Source: Diplosphaera chodatii (taxonomy: Eukaryota > Chlorophyta > Trebouxiophyceae > Prasiolales > Stichococcaceae). From it: DNA of 64,000 nucleotides. The first letter of the stretch is position 1. Each line of letters begins with the position of its first letter. Shown here piece after piece: positions 22,270 to 34,169 of the stretch. The stretch covers positions 1,302,001 to 1,366,000 of the forward strand of contig JAALGY010000023.1 of the NCBI GenBank assembly GCA_032358165.1, in the 5' to 3' direction. A program made the translations under genes and the position numbers. The notes under the pieces are model-generated. The model was not told where the DNA came from. It made no database searches and saw only the letters and a program-made list of their open reading frames with translations.

Positions 22270-23956
22270 TCACGCCTCTACTGGCTTCCAGCTGGCCATG
22301 TGGCCCTGAATGGCCTTGGCAACCCCGGGAGCATCCACATTCTTGCCGAAGAACTGCACAAACTGCCCATCTGGGTTGACCAGGTACATGATGATGGAAT
22401 GGTCCACCAGGTAGTCCTCGCTCTCATCTGTCTTCATGTGGTACACTCTGTAGGCCTTTGCCGCGGCGTCCGTCTGCAGGTAGCAGCAAGACTGTCAGTA
22501 CAGCCAGCCTCCGGCCTTGCAATGCCGCGGTCACGTGCTCAAACCGTTGGCAGCCGGCATGCGCGACCAGCCACAGTGCGCCGCAACAAGCATGGGCTGG
22601 CGACGCCAACAACGAGGACAGCGGCCCCGACTCCCTTGCACCTTCTCCTTGGGGCCGGTCAGGCCGATGAGGCGGGGGTGGAACTCCTTGACGTAGCGCG
22701 CCACCTGGGGCACCGTGTCCCGCTCCGGGTCCAGCGATATGAACACCGGCTGCACGGCGCCCCCGCCGCCCTCCTCTGCGGTCGCGCACAGCCTGGGTGT
22801 GAGCCACACGCGCCCAGAGGACCCCGCAGCACTACGTGTATATTGTCACACATGCTGTTCTGCCAATGCACTACCGCAGAGCAGCCATCAACAAGGGCGC
22901 ACAGTCAGGAATGGCGGTCGGTGCTGGGGCTGGGGGCGCACCGACGGCGTCGACGGCCGCCGCCATCTTCTCCAGCTCGTCGGGGCAGATGTCGGGGCAG
23001 AAGGTGAAGCCGAAGTACAGCAGCGCCCAGCGGCCGCGCAGGTCCGCGTCGCTGAAGGGCCGCCCCCCCTGGTCCACCAGCTCGAAGGGGCCGCCTATCA
23101 TGGGCTTGCCCACCGCCGCGTCATGGGCCGCGACGTCTGTAAGCCAGAGCAGAGTACCGCTCAACACATGCTCATGAGGGGATAGAGAGCTGCACCTCGG
23201 ACACCCTCACCTACGTCGGCACAACATCTGCACACTGCACCATGTACAGCAGACAGGCATAGCCATTGGTGTACTGCACTTTGGCACCGCTCACTTTTCT
23301 TCAGCTTCTGCTCCATGAGATGGTTGTAGTACACCAGCAATGCGCCGCCGGTGGCTGCCGTCAGCGCTAGGCTCACGAACGATACTGGCTGCACAATCAG
23401 ATACACAACAGTCGGCAACAACAGCAATACAGACCAAGGTGATCCCTAGTTGAGCCACGTACTCACTCCTCTGGGTCGGGTGGAGGCTGCTGTTGTCATA
23501 TTTCGGGATGTGTGCTGCAACCATTGCCGTTGTTGCCTAGCACCCTGCTCAGAAGTGGCATGTCCCCTGAGATCCGCCGTCTGTCCGCCAGAACATTCGC
23601 AGAGTTGCATACATACTACGCACACTTGCTTGCTCAGTCAGCACCTCCATGGTCGCACCTGCTTGACCAGTCTGGCTGAATGAAACAGGCGTGCTTCTGC
23701 CACCGCATGCACTGCTGTTGTGCACAGCACCGGCAGCTCGTGCTGCAGGGGCAGGATGTCCCTTTGCAATGGTCTGGTGACGGTCTTTTGCAACAGATGG
23801 TGCGGTTGCAGAGGAATTTGATGATACCAGACGATATGATAGCGTCTGGTGTACCTGAACACGGGCGAGTGCCCCTGCACGATCTTGGCCGACAGCCAGC
23901 AGCTGCTGCTGCAACACCTCTGCCAGCCGTCTGCCGGCACGGCTGCGGAGTGCCAT
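22270..23956 (-). CDS. SCO1: SCO1/SenC copper chaperone for cytochrome c oxidase
   Basis: Mitochondrial inner-membrane thioredoxin-fold protein that delivers copper to the CuA site of COX2. The N-terminus from ATG 23956 ([20 protein letters not shown]) is Arg/Ala/Ser-rich and lacks acidic residues at first, as in a mitochondrial presequence. A small exon encodes [10 protein letters not shown], then [20 protein letters not shown] is the single membrane segment. The copper site is intact: the Cys pair in [13 protein letters not shown] and the distal His in [17 protein letters not shown]. Other hallmarks are [33 protein letters not shown] and GLTGPKEKV. The stop lies at 22270-22272. An alternative upstream ATG exists at 24061. 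It is divergent from RNF113. Confidence 0.9.
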
Positions 23957-24379
23957 GTTGTGCCCTGCGTCGGTATCTGGGTCGCGGGGTGTATGTTCAC
24001 GCGACAAAACCTGATCACAGGTTCTACAGACCAAATGGCACACTGCCTGATGGCCAGGCACCTGAGCTGCACCTCCTGTGAGTCACCTGCACGTGCAAAT
24101 TTTCAACAATATTCGTGCAGGGTGTCCGCCCCAATATGTGAAACCTTTCTGTAAGGCGTATACCAGGCTGCACAAAACGCTGTGACTGCTTTCTGCCTGT
24201 GATGTCTGGCACCGTGGCGAAGGCGAGCTTCAACATGACGTAACCAGCTTCCAGCTTTCTAGCTGCTTCCGCATCACGAAACATCACCTGCAGTGCAGCC
24301 CAGTCCTCTGCATAACCCATCTAACCCTCTGACCAAGTTCTCTGCTCGTGAAGCTTGTACCTGCGGTACTGTGGCTGAC
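23957..24379. promoter_or_regulatory. Shared intergenic region, SCO1 / RNF113
   Basis: About 420 bases between divergent start codons. No TATA-like box stands out. The promoter role is inferred from arrangement only. Confidence 0.4.
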
Positions 24380-26049
24380 ATGATGGGCGAAGCTGCAGCC
24401 ACGCCACCTGAAACGGACGCAGCGCCCGCGGCAGATGCGCCGCAGCCGGTGGTCGCTTTCGCTAAGAAGCAGAGGCGAGGCAACATCCGGAAGCGCGCTG
24501 CAGACGAAACGGAACCGGCGCAGCTGGCCACGTTGCCCGAGGACGGTGGCGTGGTGCGGAAACAGAAGGCAGCCAGAGCAGACAATCCCATGGCCTTCTC
24601 CACCAAGAAGCCAGCGGATGAGAAGCTGGAGCCCTTCACATTCGAAAGCAGCAGGACGCTCCAGCAGTCGACGGACAATAGGGCGACGGCGACGCTGGAG
24701 ACTGAGACAGAATTTGATCGGGACGCCAGGTGCGGCATGGCCTCCGTCAATAGGAGGAATCTGACTCGGATCCATCTGCAGCTTTGCATGACGCTGTACT
24801 CGGATGTAGTTGGAGGCGGTAATTATGGTAAATGCTTGCATGCTGAGGCGTTGACCTTCGCTGCTGCTGGCAGGGCGCTGCGGGAGCAGGTGTTGGCGCA
24901 GGCGACAGCGGATCCAGAGGCGCAAGGACCCTCGGGGGACTACAAGGGTATCAACAACTACACAGACTACAAGAAGGTAACCTCGCGACCCCGTCTCTGA
25001 CTGAGATGTGTCGACTTGAGTGGGCGGTGATCAGCCTTCGCTCCAGCTCCAGCCCAAGCACCATGACACTGTTGCAACTGTTGCGGGTGAGTGCGACAGG
25101 CTGCATGCTCACCTAGTGACTTCTCGAGCGTGCAGCTGCCGGGTGGTGCAGGGCTTCAGGCGGGAGCACACGATCGGGGCGGAAAAGGGCGCCGGGCAGC
25201 ACGGGCCGCTGCGCGCCAATGTGCACGCGCGCGTGTCGGTCCGCTTCGACTACCAGCCCGACATCTGCAAGGACTACAAGGAGACGGGGTTCTGCGGCTA
25301 CGGCGACGCCTGCAAGTTCGTGCACGACCGCTCCGACTACAAGGGCGGCTGGGAGATCGAGCGGGTGCGTGCCGCCTGCTGATGTCCTAGGTCCAGGCGC
25401 AGCATCGGAGCGCGGCTGAAGCGCAGACCAGCATAGCAGGTCTCAGGTTCCCTCATGCAGCGCTGGCACGGACGGGCACAGCGCCTGATGACCTTGCCTG
25501 CCGGCATCAACCCAGGGTGAATGTCAGCTTGTGTATGAAATGCAAGGATACGCTGGTGGTACACATGATGCGCAGGAGTGGGAGGCGGAGCAGAAGGCCA
25601 AGGCGCTGCGGGCAGCGGAGGGCTGGAACCCGGATGACGGCGGGGAGGGGGCGGAGGAGGCGGACTCCGACGAGGAGGAGCTGCCCTTCGCCTGCTTCAT
25701 ATGCAGGAGGCCCTGGGAGGAGTGCCGCGACCCTGTGGTGCGTGCCCGCCAGCATCCTTCAGACCCTGCTGGCCCGGTGTAGTAACAAACATGATGAATG
25801 TGTGTATGGATGTACTGCTGCAGGCTTATCTAGCAGGGTTGCTGCTGACGTTGTTCACCTGCATGCTTGTGGGTGCAGGTGACCAGGTGTCGACATTACT
25901 TCTGCGAGAACTGCGCGCTGAAGCACAATGCAAACAAGAAGAACGGCGCCCGGTGTGCAGTGTGTGATGTGCCTACCGGCGGCATCTTCAACGTTGCTAC
26001 TGACATCGAGAAGAAGATGAAAGAGAAGCGGAAGGCTGCTGCCAGCTAG
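24380..26049 (+). CDS. CWC24: RNF113/CWC24-like spliceosomal zinc-finger RING protein
   Basis: Component of the activated spliceosome and possible E3 ubiquitin ligase, nuclear. The N-terminus (from ATG 24380) is basic and has the family phrase [33 protein letters not shown] and [12 protein letters not shown] follow. The CCCH finger lies at about 25255-25325: Cys-x8-Cys-x5-Cys-x3-His in [20 protein letters not shown]. The next exon begins [17 protein letters not shown] and is acidic. The C3HC4 RING is split by an intron: [16 protein letters not shown], then [14 protein letters not shown] and ARCAVC. The C-terminus is lysine-rich ([12 protein letters not shown]). All zinc ligands are present. 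A second ATG three bases downstream (24383) would serve equally well. Confidence 0.93.
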
Positions 26050-26290
26050 CCAGCGCCTTAGGTGTTGTGAAATAGTAGACTCTGGAGTCTGAATAGCAGA
26101 GTGTGAGAGCAGAGGTTGTCAGGAATGTTGTGTGTGATTCTGCTTTCGAGCTTCCTGAACAAGCTGCCAGCGCAGCATCAATGTACAGATAGTATACAAC
26201 ATCCTGAAACGAGCAGACCGTTGCCATCCTAAGTTGCAGCTGCTCGGAATGCGAGCCTCTGCACTCGTCTGCTGCAAGATGAAGTTGCTG

Positions 26291-27458
26291 TCATTGCGCG
26301 GCATCCAGGCCGGGGGCGCTGAGCGCCTGCGGCGTGCGGGCCTGATACCCATCGCCCAGCACGCTCTTCCGCGGATTTTGCAGAAACTGGTTCTCCGCTG
26401 CCTCTGAGTGATACACGCATGACACCTGCCACACAGACTTATGACTGTGAGCATCTTGCGCATCTGTTGCACATGTGCAGCTCGATGCATCGTTCCTTGT
26501 AGCACTTGCAGACCCACCTCGGGGCTCTTTTCAAGGTCGCCCACGAATGCAAACGTGTTCATGTTACGCTTGCAAGCCTCCACCTGCACAGCGGTTGTGC
26601 AGCAGTGAAGACTGGCAGCAAGCTGCTGCAACGGTTGGCTCTCACTGAAGGAGTTCGACATGCACATGAGTATCGACGAGGGTCAAGCGGCTATGTTGGC
26701 GACATGCGACACCTCTTTGGAGTCAACCAGCTTCCGTGACTCAAGCTCCCGTACATTACTCCGCCGCAAAACACACCCTGGCTTGACCTCTGGCTGCGCG
26801 ACATACACGTTGAACCTGGCCAGGACAGGACAACAGGATCTGACCGGAATGACTCATCACCACATCACGCCCTACGATGGCACTGCAGTACGGTGCAGGA
26901 CGTGCAAGACGCTGCAGCATTGCCAGCTCGAACAGCAGCATGAATGCACCAGCAATCATGGGGAGCATCTGCAAGTATTAGGCGAACGCACGGGTTGAAT
27001 GACACGAAGATGCGCTGGTCGAACACCATGGAGCTGTAGCCGTTGGCCATGCAGACCTCCGAGTTTGGCGTTTTCCGATCGATCATCTCTGTGCTGGCGA
27101 CGTTGTTGGGGCGGAAGGACGCCTCCGAGTTGAACCACACGCCGGCGCCCATGCCCAGCACAAATGCACCTGCGGACGGACCCTGTGCAAAGCTTGCAGG
27201 TTGCTGTGCCCCTTGAAGATCACAACATTCGCATGTGGCTATTACGATCTGTCGCAACCTGGTGACTGAGCGGTCACCTGCTATGAGCGATTTGGTGAAG
27301 CCGTTCAGTCCGCCGTCACCATTTGGCATCCCCGGCGGCGGGCCGCCTCCCCCGCCGGGCGGTGGTCGGGCCGTGTTGGGCGGCGGCGGGTAGTCATACG
27401 ACCCTGCACCCTCCCACGGCCTCGTTGCCGTCGGCCTGCACGCAGCCAGGCGCCGCAT
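26291..27458 (-). CDS. DUF3172-family protein of photosynthetic organisms
   Basis: Conserved protein known from cyanobacteria and plastid-bearing eukaryotes; biochemical role unknown. The visible N-terminal exon is Pro/Gly-rich (SYDYPPPPNTARPPPGGGGG), followed by a probable membrane segment (AFVLGMGAGVWF). The conserved core is EMIDRKTPNSEVCMANGYSS with SMVFDQRIFVSFNP. It joins in frame to FNVYVAQPEVKPGCVLRRSN, then VEACKRNMNTFAFVGDLEKS and SCVYHSEAAENQFLQNP, ending GLDAAQ at 26291. A plastid transit peptide would be expected; the first exon was not fixed and may lie upstream in 27460-27930. It ends tail to tail with RNF113, 240 bases apart. Confidence 0.78.
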
Positions 27459-28124
27459 GACAACAGAATGCCGGCAACGCTGGTGAACATTGCCGCAGAG
27501 AGCACGTGGACAAAGCCATCACGAGCCTGCAATACCCTTGTTACGGTATACGCTCACCTTGGCTCTGACTGTCTGCCGTATTCGCACACTGTGCTCCGCG
27601 GGCCCAGCCTGTGTCGGAGCGAGGAGGCATCCCGACCGTGTGCAAGTGATCCACATTGCCTCAGGGTGTTGCAGGACGCATTTGAGCGGCTGGCTCCCCC
27701 TTGTGTGTGCATCAGGCTGCCATTCGGCCTGAGGTTGGCACACCCTGCCATGCCTTGTCTGACTGCACACCAGTGGCAAGCCTTCACGACAAGGACCTTG
27801 CTACACAGTGCGGGTGTGTGGGATACCGAGTGTGAGGCTGCCTGATGTGGGTGGTGTATCGCAAATGGTTTCTGCAAGCACACTGACGCAACACAAGCCT
27901 GTTCAGTTGCACATGACAGCAGCATGATGCAGGGTGGGCAATAAAATCACTCCCCAGCAGTCCCCTTTAGCCCTGTTGGTTGCACCAGGTAGCGACCACT
28001 ACCGGCGTGTCGAGGGCAGCGCAACAAGTAGTCCTCATGCATGCTCTAACCCTCAGCAGATGGGCAATCTCCGACAGCCAGGCCGACGGTAGCTGCTATT
28101 TGAACAATCTGCAACCCGACTGTG
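27459..28124. other. Intergenic or 5' leader of the DUF3172 gene
   Basis: Between the NUP62 stop and the DUF3172 first recognised exon. Two minus-strand open stretches (from 27532 and 27925) could carry a transit-peptide exon, but neither joins unambiguously. No other feature recognised. Confidence 0.4.
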
Positions 28125-31100
28125 CTATCCGGCAGCCACATCTAGCTCAGCAAGTCGGCCCTCCAGCTCCCCGGTCCGCGTCTCAATCGTTGTGAGCGCC
28201 TGCAGCTGATTGTTGAGGATGCGCACTGCCTTGGCGAGTGGCGTGTCGGGCGCACCCAACGCCGCCGCAGCACCTGTACGTGCAGGCACATGCTCAGATC
28301 ATGGCCCAGGCATGCCCGATAAACCGAGTGTTGAGACACGCTTGACAACACGGTATACAACACGCCATAGCCTCCAAACTCCGTGCGAGTCTGCACCTTC
28401 GTTGACATCGGCGATGAGGTCGCGCAGCTCATCGCCGGTGGAGGCCAGAGCTGCTGCCACGCGCTCGGCGCGCTCGTACAGTGTGTCACGCTGCGCCGAG
28501 TCATCGTCCAGCAGTGGCCGCTCCTCCTGCAGATGTCATACTGATATGTACGTCAACATTCATGTGGACCAACCATAGAATGCATCCAGGCATGAACGGA
28601 AACGATCCAGCAATGAGGTGGGAACTGATATACCAACGCTGCACCTGGTACATGCGCCCGGCCTCGCCCTCGATCGAGACCAGCGAGTCATGGACCTCCT
28701 TCTGATGAGTCTCCAGCAGCCCCAGCTTCTTCTCCAGTGCCTCCTGCCCCTTGGCCACCTGCAAGCGACCGGCAGCACCTGTTCATGTGGCTATCCCTGG
28801 GCTGACAGCGAGCACCGCAAGCTGCTAGTCATGGTCCTGATGATCTGACCACCTGATTGAGTATGAGCAGGTGCCACACGAAGGGTCATCAGAACGGGGA
28901 GGAAGTGCTCGAGCGCCTTGCATGCAGTGCTGTGCATGCATTTGCACACCCGCTGCAGTTCGTCCTCGAGGTCCAGCAGCTCGCGGCGGTTGGTCAGGAT
29001 GTGGCGGTCCCACTCTGCCAGCTGTCCTGCATGCTTCACAAACGCCGCCGAGCGTGTCTCCAGCTCCGCCGTCCACCCAGCAATGATGGCCTCTACGTTC
29101 TTGCCCTTGATCTCTGACGGCGCCTGGTGTAGGAGTGCGCACGACGTTCGGCGCTTGCCTTGACGGTGCTGCCCAAGCCATCATGCGACACGAGTGGACA
29201 AGTCACTGTGCAGGTAGCCTCAGCTGCAGGACCACCAGTGACATCGAGGCAACACATGGTGGGACGCACAGGAACCCCACCTGGGGCTGCACGGGCGCGG
29301 CTCCAGGCGCGGCAGATGCGGGCGCTGCAAGCGTGAGCTCCAGCCCAGAAGCGGGCGCGCTCGCGGCAGGCGCCCCGGAGGCGGCGGCGCCCTTGCTGGC
29401 AGCGGGCGCCGCGCTGCCCGCTGGTGGCGCAAACAGGCTCAGCGTCGGCGCACCGCCTGTGGCTGCTGCGGCCGCCGAGCTGGCTGCTGGAGTGGGAGCA
29501 AAGCTGAAGCCTGGCGCGCCGGAGGCAGGAGGCGTCAGTGCATCTGCTGCTGAACTCCCGCCAATAGCCGCAGCTACTGGCGCCGAGGACAGTGTGAGCG
29601 CCGATGTCGTTGCAGTTGCCGGCACAAGCGCAGCTGACTGTGCATCAGGTGCTGCGACCACACACCATTATCATGTGAGTGGCCACCCTCCCAAGGGACT
29701 ATCAACATTGAGTATGCAGCCTAGCATTCAGCTGCAGATTGTCTTGCGCACAGCGACTGGGTTTCGATGCATCACTACCTGGCGGGGCTGCTGAAGCGGC
29801 AGGCGTCAGGGAGCTGCCGAAAGCGAACAACTGGTTGGATGCAGCCTGGGGGCCAGGTGTGGCAGCTGCCGCTGTGTCAGCCTGTGGAGCTGACGCTGCT
29901 GGCGCACCAAACAGCGGTGCAGCCGTCGACCCTGCAGATCGCACCAGGTCATGCTCCACCATTGAGGGCTCTCGAGACGCTGACCAATGTGACATACTGA
30001 AACCACCAGTTAGACCCCCACCATTACCAGCCGTGATCACAGTACGAGGCACATGGCAGGAGCGCACCACCAAAGCTGAAGCTGCTGGTAGATGCTGCAG
30101 CAGGGGCCGCAGATGCGGGCGCGGCCAGGACGCCAGCGAAGTTGAAGCCCGCAGCACCACCCGCAGGCGCAGATGCCGCCGCTGCTGCAGGCGCTGCGAC
30201 CGCCCCGAAAAGATTCGGCTGGGATGCTGCAGCTGGGGCTGCAGCTGCTGGGGCGGATGCTGCCGGGGCGCCAAAAAGCGGGGGCGCGGTGGTGGATGCA
30301 GCTGGCGCTGTGATGCAGGTATGGTCAGACCTTAGTAGGCACGCATGCGGCTGCTCCACCTTGACCACCCTACAGTGACCAGCTGTGGGCCGATGGCCTG
30401 CAATGGCACCTTCACATGGATGTACCTGCGGGGGCTCCGAAGAGGACGCCGCTTGCAGGTGCAGCGGAAGCTGGCGCTCCGAAGAGGCTGCCGCCTGCAG
30501 GTGCGGCAGCCGGTGTACTTGCAGGCGTGCCGAACAGCGCTGGCCCGGCACTTGAGGCGGCTGCGGCTGCAGAGCCAAATGAGAAGCCACCACCTGTGGA
30601 CGAGGGTTGGACGCATCAAAGTGATTGGCGATGACTCTGCCAGAAACAGTGCACATATGGAGTACAAGCACTGCCTCAACGAGCGCACCTGCAGGTGCAG
30701 CCCCAAAAAGGCTGGCAGATGCTGCGGGCGTGCTGGTCTGGCCGAAAGCTGGGGCAGAGGCTGTGGCAGGCGTGCTGCTTGGGGCAGCGGTGCCCCCAAA
30801 GCTGAAGCTTGGCGCAGAGGACGGAGCAGATGCGGAGGATGCTGTAGGAGGTGCTGCGGGCAGACCAAACGGCGAAGTGTTGGATGCCGCCGGCTGTCCG
30901 AAAGCACCACCGCTTGCTGCTCCAGTGCCAGCGCTCCCAAACAATGACCCGGCAGGCTGTGAGGCTGCAGGCGTACTAGCGCCAAACCCGGGCGTCGGTG
31001 TTGCACCGCCACCAAACGCAGGGGCGCCACTGCTTGCTGGCGCCGCGCTCGACCCTAAGCCGAAGCCGAATGCTGGCGCAGAGGCTGCTGGCTGTCCAGA

Positions 31101-31539
31101 TGCTCCAATGCCAAAGGCTGGCGCTGGCGCTGCCGCTCCAGCTGGCTGGCTCTGACCAAATCCTGCGGCATTGAACAGGACGCGATGCTGCTGTGCTTAC
31201 GAAGGCATGCCGTCAGCAGCAATGGTGCAAAACAGGCACACGGTTACATGGCACACGCAGTTCCACACCAAAAGCGGGGGCGGACGCCGCGCTGAGACTT
31301 GGTCCCGAGGAGGCGCCAAACCCCATCACTGACGACGATCCAAATGCGGGCGTCGAGCTGGACCCGAACAATCCTCCTGAGGACGCTCCAAATGCGGGTG
31401 CAGCAGACCCTGCACATGCAGGCATGTGTCATGATCCATCAAGGTGGTTGCCCGCTGTCTCGTGGCCAGTATGCTGTCGATCATCAGGATGCTTACCCCC
31501 AAAGCTGAAGCCGCCGCTGCTGGCCCCGAACCCCGCCAT
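28125..31539 (-). CDS. NUP62: Nucleoporin NUP62/Nsp1-like, FG repeats plus coiled coil
   Basis: Central-channel nucleoporin that lines the nuclear pore and binds importin beta. ATG at 31539 opens with [15 protein letters not shown]. The N-terminal two thirds is Ala/Pro/Ser-rich with many spaced FG dipeptides ([57 protein letters not shown]) and few charged residues. The C-terminal third (about 28125-29110) is the Nsp1_C-type coiled coil: [59 protein letters not shown], then [20 protein letters not shown] and [10 protein letters not shown]. It ends with [20 protein letters not shown] and LAELDVAAG. Many introns interrupt the FG part, so its exact repeat number is not given. Confidence 0.88.
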
Positions 31540-32143
31540 CGGTGTCTGTGCTTGGTGCCAATGATCAATCACGTTGTTACTGACACCTCGTGCCTACCAG
31601 GACAGGCACCTCAGTCAGCCCAGACAGCAATGGATGCGGATCGCAGCAGAATAGTATCATGTGCTGCAAGGCTGCGGCGGCAATGCATGTCCAGCTCGAA
31701 GCCAGGGGCACACAAATGCCTTCAGCCCTTCACCCAAGGGGAATAGCAATTTCCCTTGCTTCATCGAACTTGGGAATCCAGGAGCTAATCCTTGGACCCC
31801 CATCCCAGCTGGCCCGATGGACCCAAGCAGAGCAGCATGCTGTGGTGCTCTTACACTGTAGGTGTGAAAGGCTTGGTGTCTGTGATACCGTGACCGGCGG
31901 TCTACGTTCTTGGCTAGCACTGCGCATCGTGTCGACTAAGGGGTTTCCACCCATCAGCCATGAGGACCCAAACCAGCAGCACAAAGAACACAGTGCCGAC
32001 GCAGCTTGGTGCCAATGTGTTGAGGCTGCACACAGCACCGTCACGTTACCGACTGGCATCAAAGCGTGGCGGACCTATACGTGGTGTGTGTGCTGGCGCA
32101 GTGCACCTGCTAACCTGTGAATGCTGTAGCGTGACACATTCCA
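31540..32143. promoter_or_regulatory. Shared intergenic region, NUP62 / polyglutamine protein
   Basis: About 600 bases between divergent genes. No coding signal recognised; no clear core promoter motif seen. Confidence 0.35.
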
Positions 32144-32271
32144 ATGCCAGCGTGCACCCTCATGCTGCCACATGCAAACGGACAAGGCCCAGTCCACTTA
32201 GGAAGCTCATCTCTCACCGTGATAATCTTGTTGACCGCAGCACGGGACCAGACGCAGACACAGACACAGAC

Positions 32272-32312
<41 letters not shown>

Positions 32313-32916
32313 CGCAGGGGACACGAGACCTTATTCGGTCTTTGCCTCCCGTGCGCGCCGCAGCTCCGCCGCCGGAGGCCGTGGCAGTGCAGCACTCCTC
32401 CAGCTATCTTTATCGGCAGCGGCGGGAGGAGGTGACCTTTAGGGTCCATGCTGGTGGCTCCGGTTGTTTGCACCCAGCCGTTCCTCTGCCTCCCTGTCTC
32501 ATGTCGAGTGTGTCATCATGCCCTGCAGCTCGGAGTGGACCCTGACGCGTCCATGCTTTCTTACCCATCTTCATCTGAGCGTTCTTGGCGCGAAGATGCC
32601 GGAGACGTCAACATGACAGCCGCCAGCGGCATTGCCAATGCAGCCAAGGTCAGTGCAGTGGCTGCCGATGTCGCACTTGCCGTGTTCCTCGCATGCACAG
32701 AGTCTACAAGGTCTGGAGCTGCTGGCTACAGACGTTGTTTGTTGGCTGCAGGCCACCGCCAATGCGAGCGGTAAGGTGCTGAGCGTGGCTGTGCCGGTGG
32801 GGGGCTGGGCGCTTCGCCAGGGCTTCAAGGCAGCGAAGGGTGCACTGAAGCGCAACAGCGCCAAGCCATCTGGCACATCGCAGCGCAGCAGGAGGAGTGC
32901 TGATGATAGCGAATGA
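32144..32916 (+). CDS. Hypothetical protein with polyglutamine tract
   Basis: Not recognised. Three exons join in phase 0. The first carries a Gln/Thr repeat running into about 13 Gln (near 32250-32310) followed by GTRDLIRSLPPVRAAAPPPE and SSYLYRQRREE. The second, after CTGCAG at about 32529, encodes LGVDPDASMLSYPSSSERSW and MTAASGIANAAK. The third encodes ATANASGKVLSVAVPVGGWA, LRQGFKAAKGALKRN and a basic Ser-rich tail, ending at 32916. The last exon has amphipathic or membrane-associating character. The start is uncertain: ATGs at 32144 and 32162 are both in frame, and an upstream exon is possible. Confidence 0.5.
32250..32311. repeat. CAGACA / CAG microsatellite
   Basis: Three to four CAGACA-type units pass into an uninterrupted run of about 13 CAG triplets. 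It lies inside the predicted exon, where it encodes Gln-Thr and then polyglutamine. Confidence 0.9.
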
Positions 32917-33044
32917 GGGTCTGGTCGTGTGGGGTCATGCACCCAGTGCTGATTCAGCACTGGGGCACATGCTGTATTTCTGTGTGTTTTCCTCCGTGTA
33001 TCTTCATGTTGCTGTGGTTCTGGACCGCGACATCCAGACCTTTT

Positions 33045-33077
33045 AGTTTGGCCCCCCCCTACAAGGGGGGACAAACT
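33045..33077. repeat. Inverted repeat with C/G-rich arms
   Basis: AGTTTG-G-CCCCCC faces GGGGGG-A-CAAACT across a short spacer; arms of about 13 bases with one mismatch. It can form a strong hairpin. Its arm resembles that of the palindrome at 34140-34169. Confidence 0.8.
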
Positions 33078-33165
33078 CATGTGTTTACCGGACCGAGTAG
33101 AAACGACAGAATTTCCGAAACCAGTAGGTGACGCGAACACCGGGTGGTTTCGATAGGAAGGGGGC

Positions 33166-33260
33166 CCCCCGTTTCCTCCGTTTCCTCCCCCCGTTTCCTC
33201 CCCCGTTTCCTCCGTTTTCACCCCCCCTTGTTTCCTCCCCCGTTCCTCCCCCGTTTCCTT
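33166..33260. repeat. Pyrimidine-rich minisatellite
   Basis: Variable tandem units of GTTTCCTCCCCC type (10-14 bases), nearly pure C/T on the plus strand. One unit is interrupted by TTTTCACC. No coding meaning. Confidence 0.85.
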
Positions 33261-34139
33261 GCTGCCGCACTCTGGTCTCGCAGTGAACATATAAGTTACT
33301 GGCCAAAGTGCTTTCGTGTGCAACTCCAGACATGCTTTACAGAAAGCTGCGGACCTTCTGCCGTTCGACGGACATCCGATGTGACGATGGACACATCAAA
33401 CAGTTGCTGCTGACGTACTGGGTAACACATGTGACATCACATTTCACTGCAGGGCGCTTCAACCTCTACCTTGACACACCGTTAGGGTTGACACGTGGCG
33501 CTCTCGCATTGAAAGCGATTGCTGACGTGTCGGCCTCTCAGCATTTGCAACAAGGGGCGTTCGCAAGGCGAAACGCGAATTTGACCCCTTCTTTGGTGTG
33601 CTTGATTGGGGATGACCAGTCACCCGATTGATTGCACAGCGTACAGTAAGTTCAATATCAGCCAAAACTACCCGACTCACAGTGCGGCTAGGTTAAAGCT
33701 ACACTTGTATCGGTCGGAACCTCCGACAGGGTCCGCACCGCCGACTTCCCGTGGTTCTCGACGTCATGACGTAGCAGCAAACGCGAACGGCTGTATGAAG
33801 TTCAATGGAGCGATGGTACCACGTGCACTGTCCACTTCCGGTCCGTGTCGGCCACAGAGTGCAACAGATCGCATACTGTAAAGTTTGGCGAGTGCGTTAG
33901 CTGCAAGTAGTTTATAACTTTGAACCCCGGGTGACTTTACAACAGAATTCGACGCGGCCCGCGGCCTTGGTAACGTACCTCAGTACGCTACGGCCCGGTA
34001 GCATCTGCATACACCTGTGAGAGGCTCATGTTACGCGGCCGTCAGCCGGTTTACGCTCCTTGCCATCGGCAGGCCACCGATTCGACATCACTTCGGCAAC
34101 CCTCTAGGGCTTTGTTCGGTACGCGCAACCATCGTTACA

Positions 34140-34169
34140 AATTTGACCCCCCTAGGGGGGGGTCAAATT
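34140..34169. repeat. Perfect 13-bp-arm inverted repeat
   Basis: AATTTGACCCCCC is matched exactly by GGGGGGTCAAATT after a 4-base centre. It is the second C/G-rich palindrome of the island and lies about 1.1 kb from the first. Confidence 0.85.

Noticed and set aside
22061..23007. Plus-strand open frames over the SCO1 gene
   Set aside because: Antisense shadows; the minus strand carries the copper-binding Cys and His motifs and the conserved fold.
33166..33260. CRISPR-like array
   Set aside because: Units are 10-14 bases, variable and without unique spacers; it is a simple minisatellite in a eukaryotic genome.
33308..33631. Possible gene of 107 codons in the island
   Set aside because: No recognisable domain, no intron pattern like the neighbours, and composition compatible with chance.
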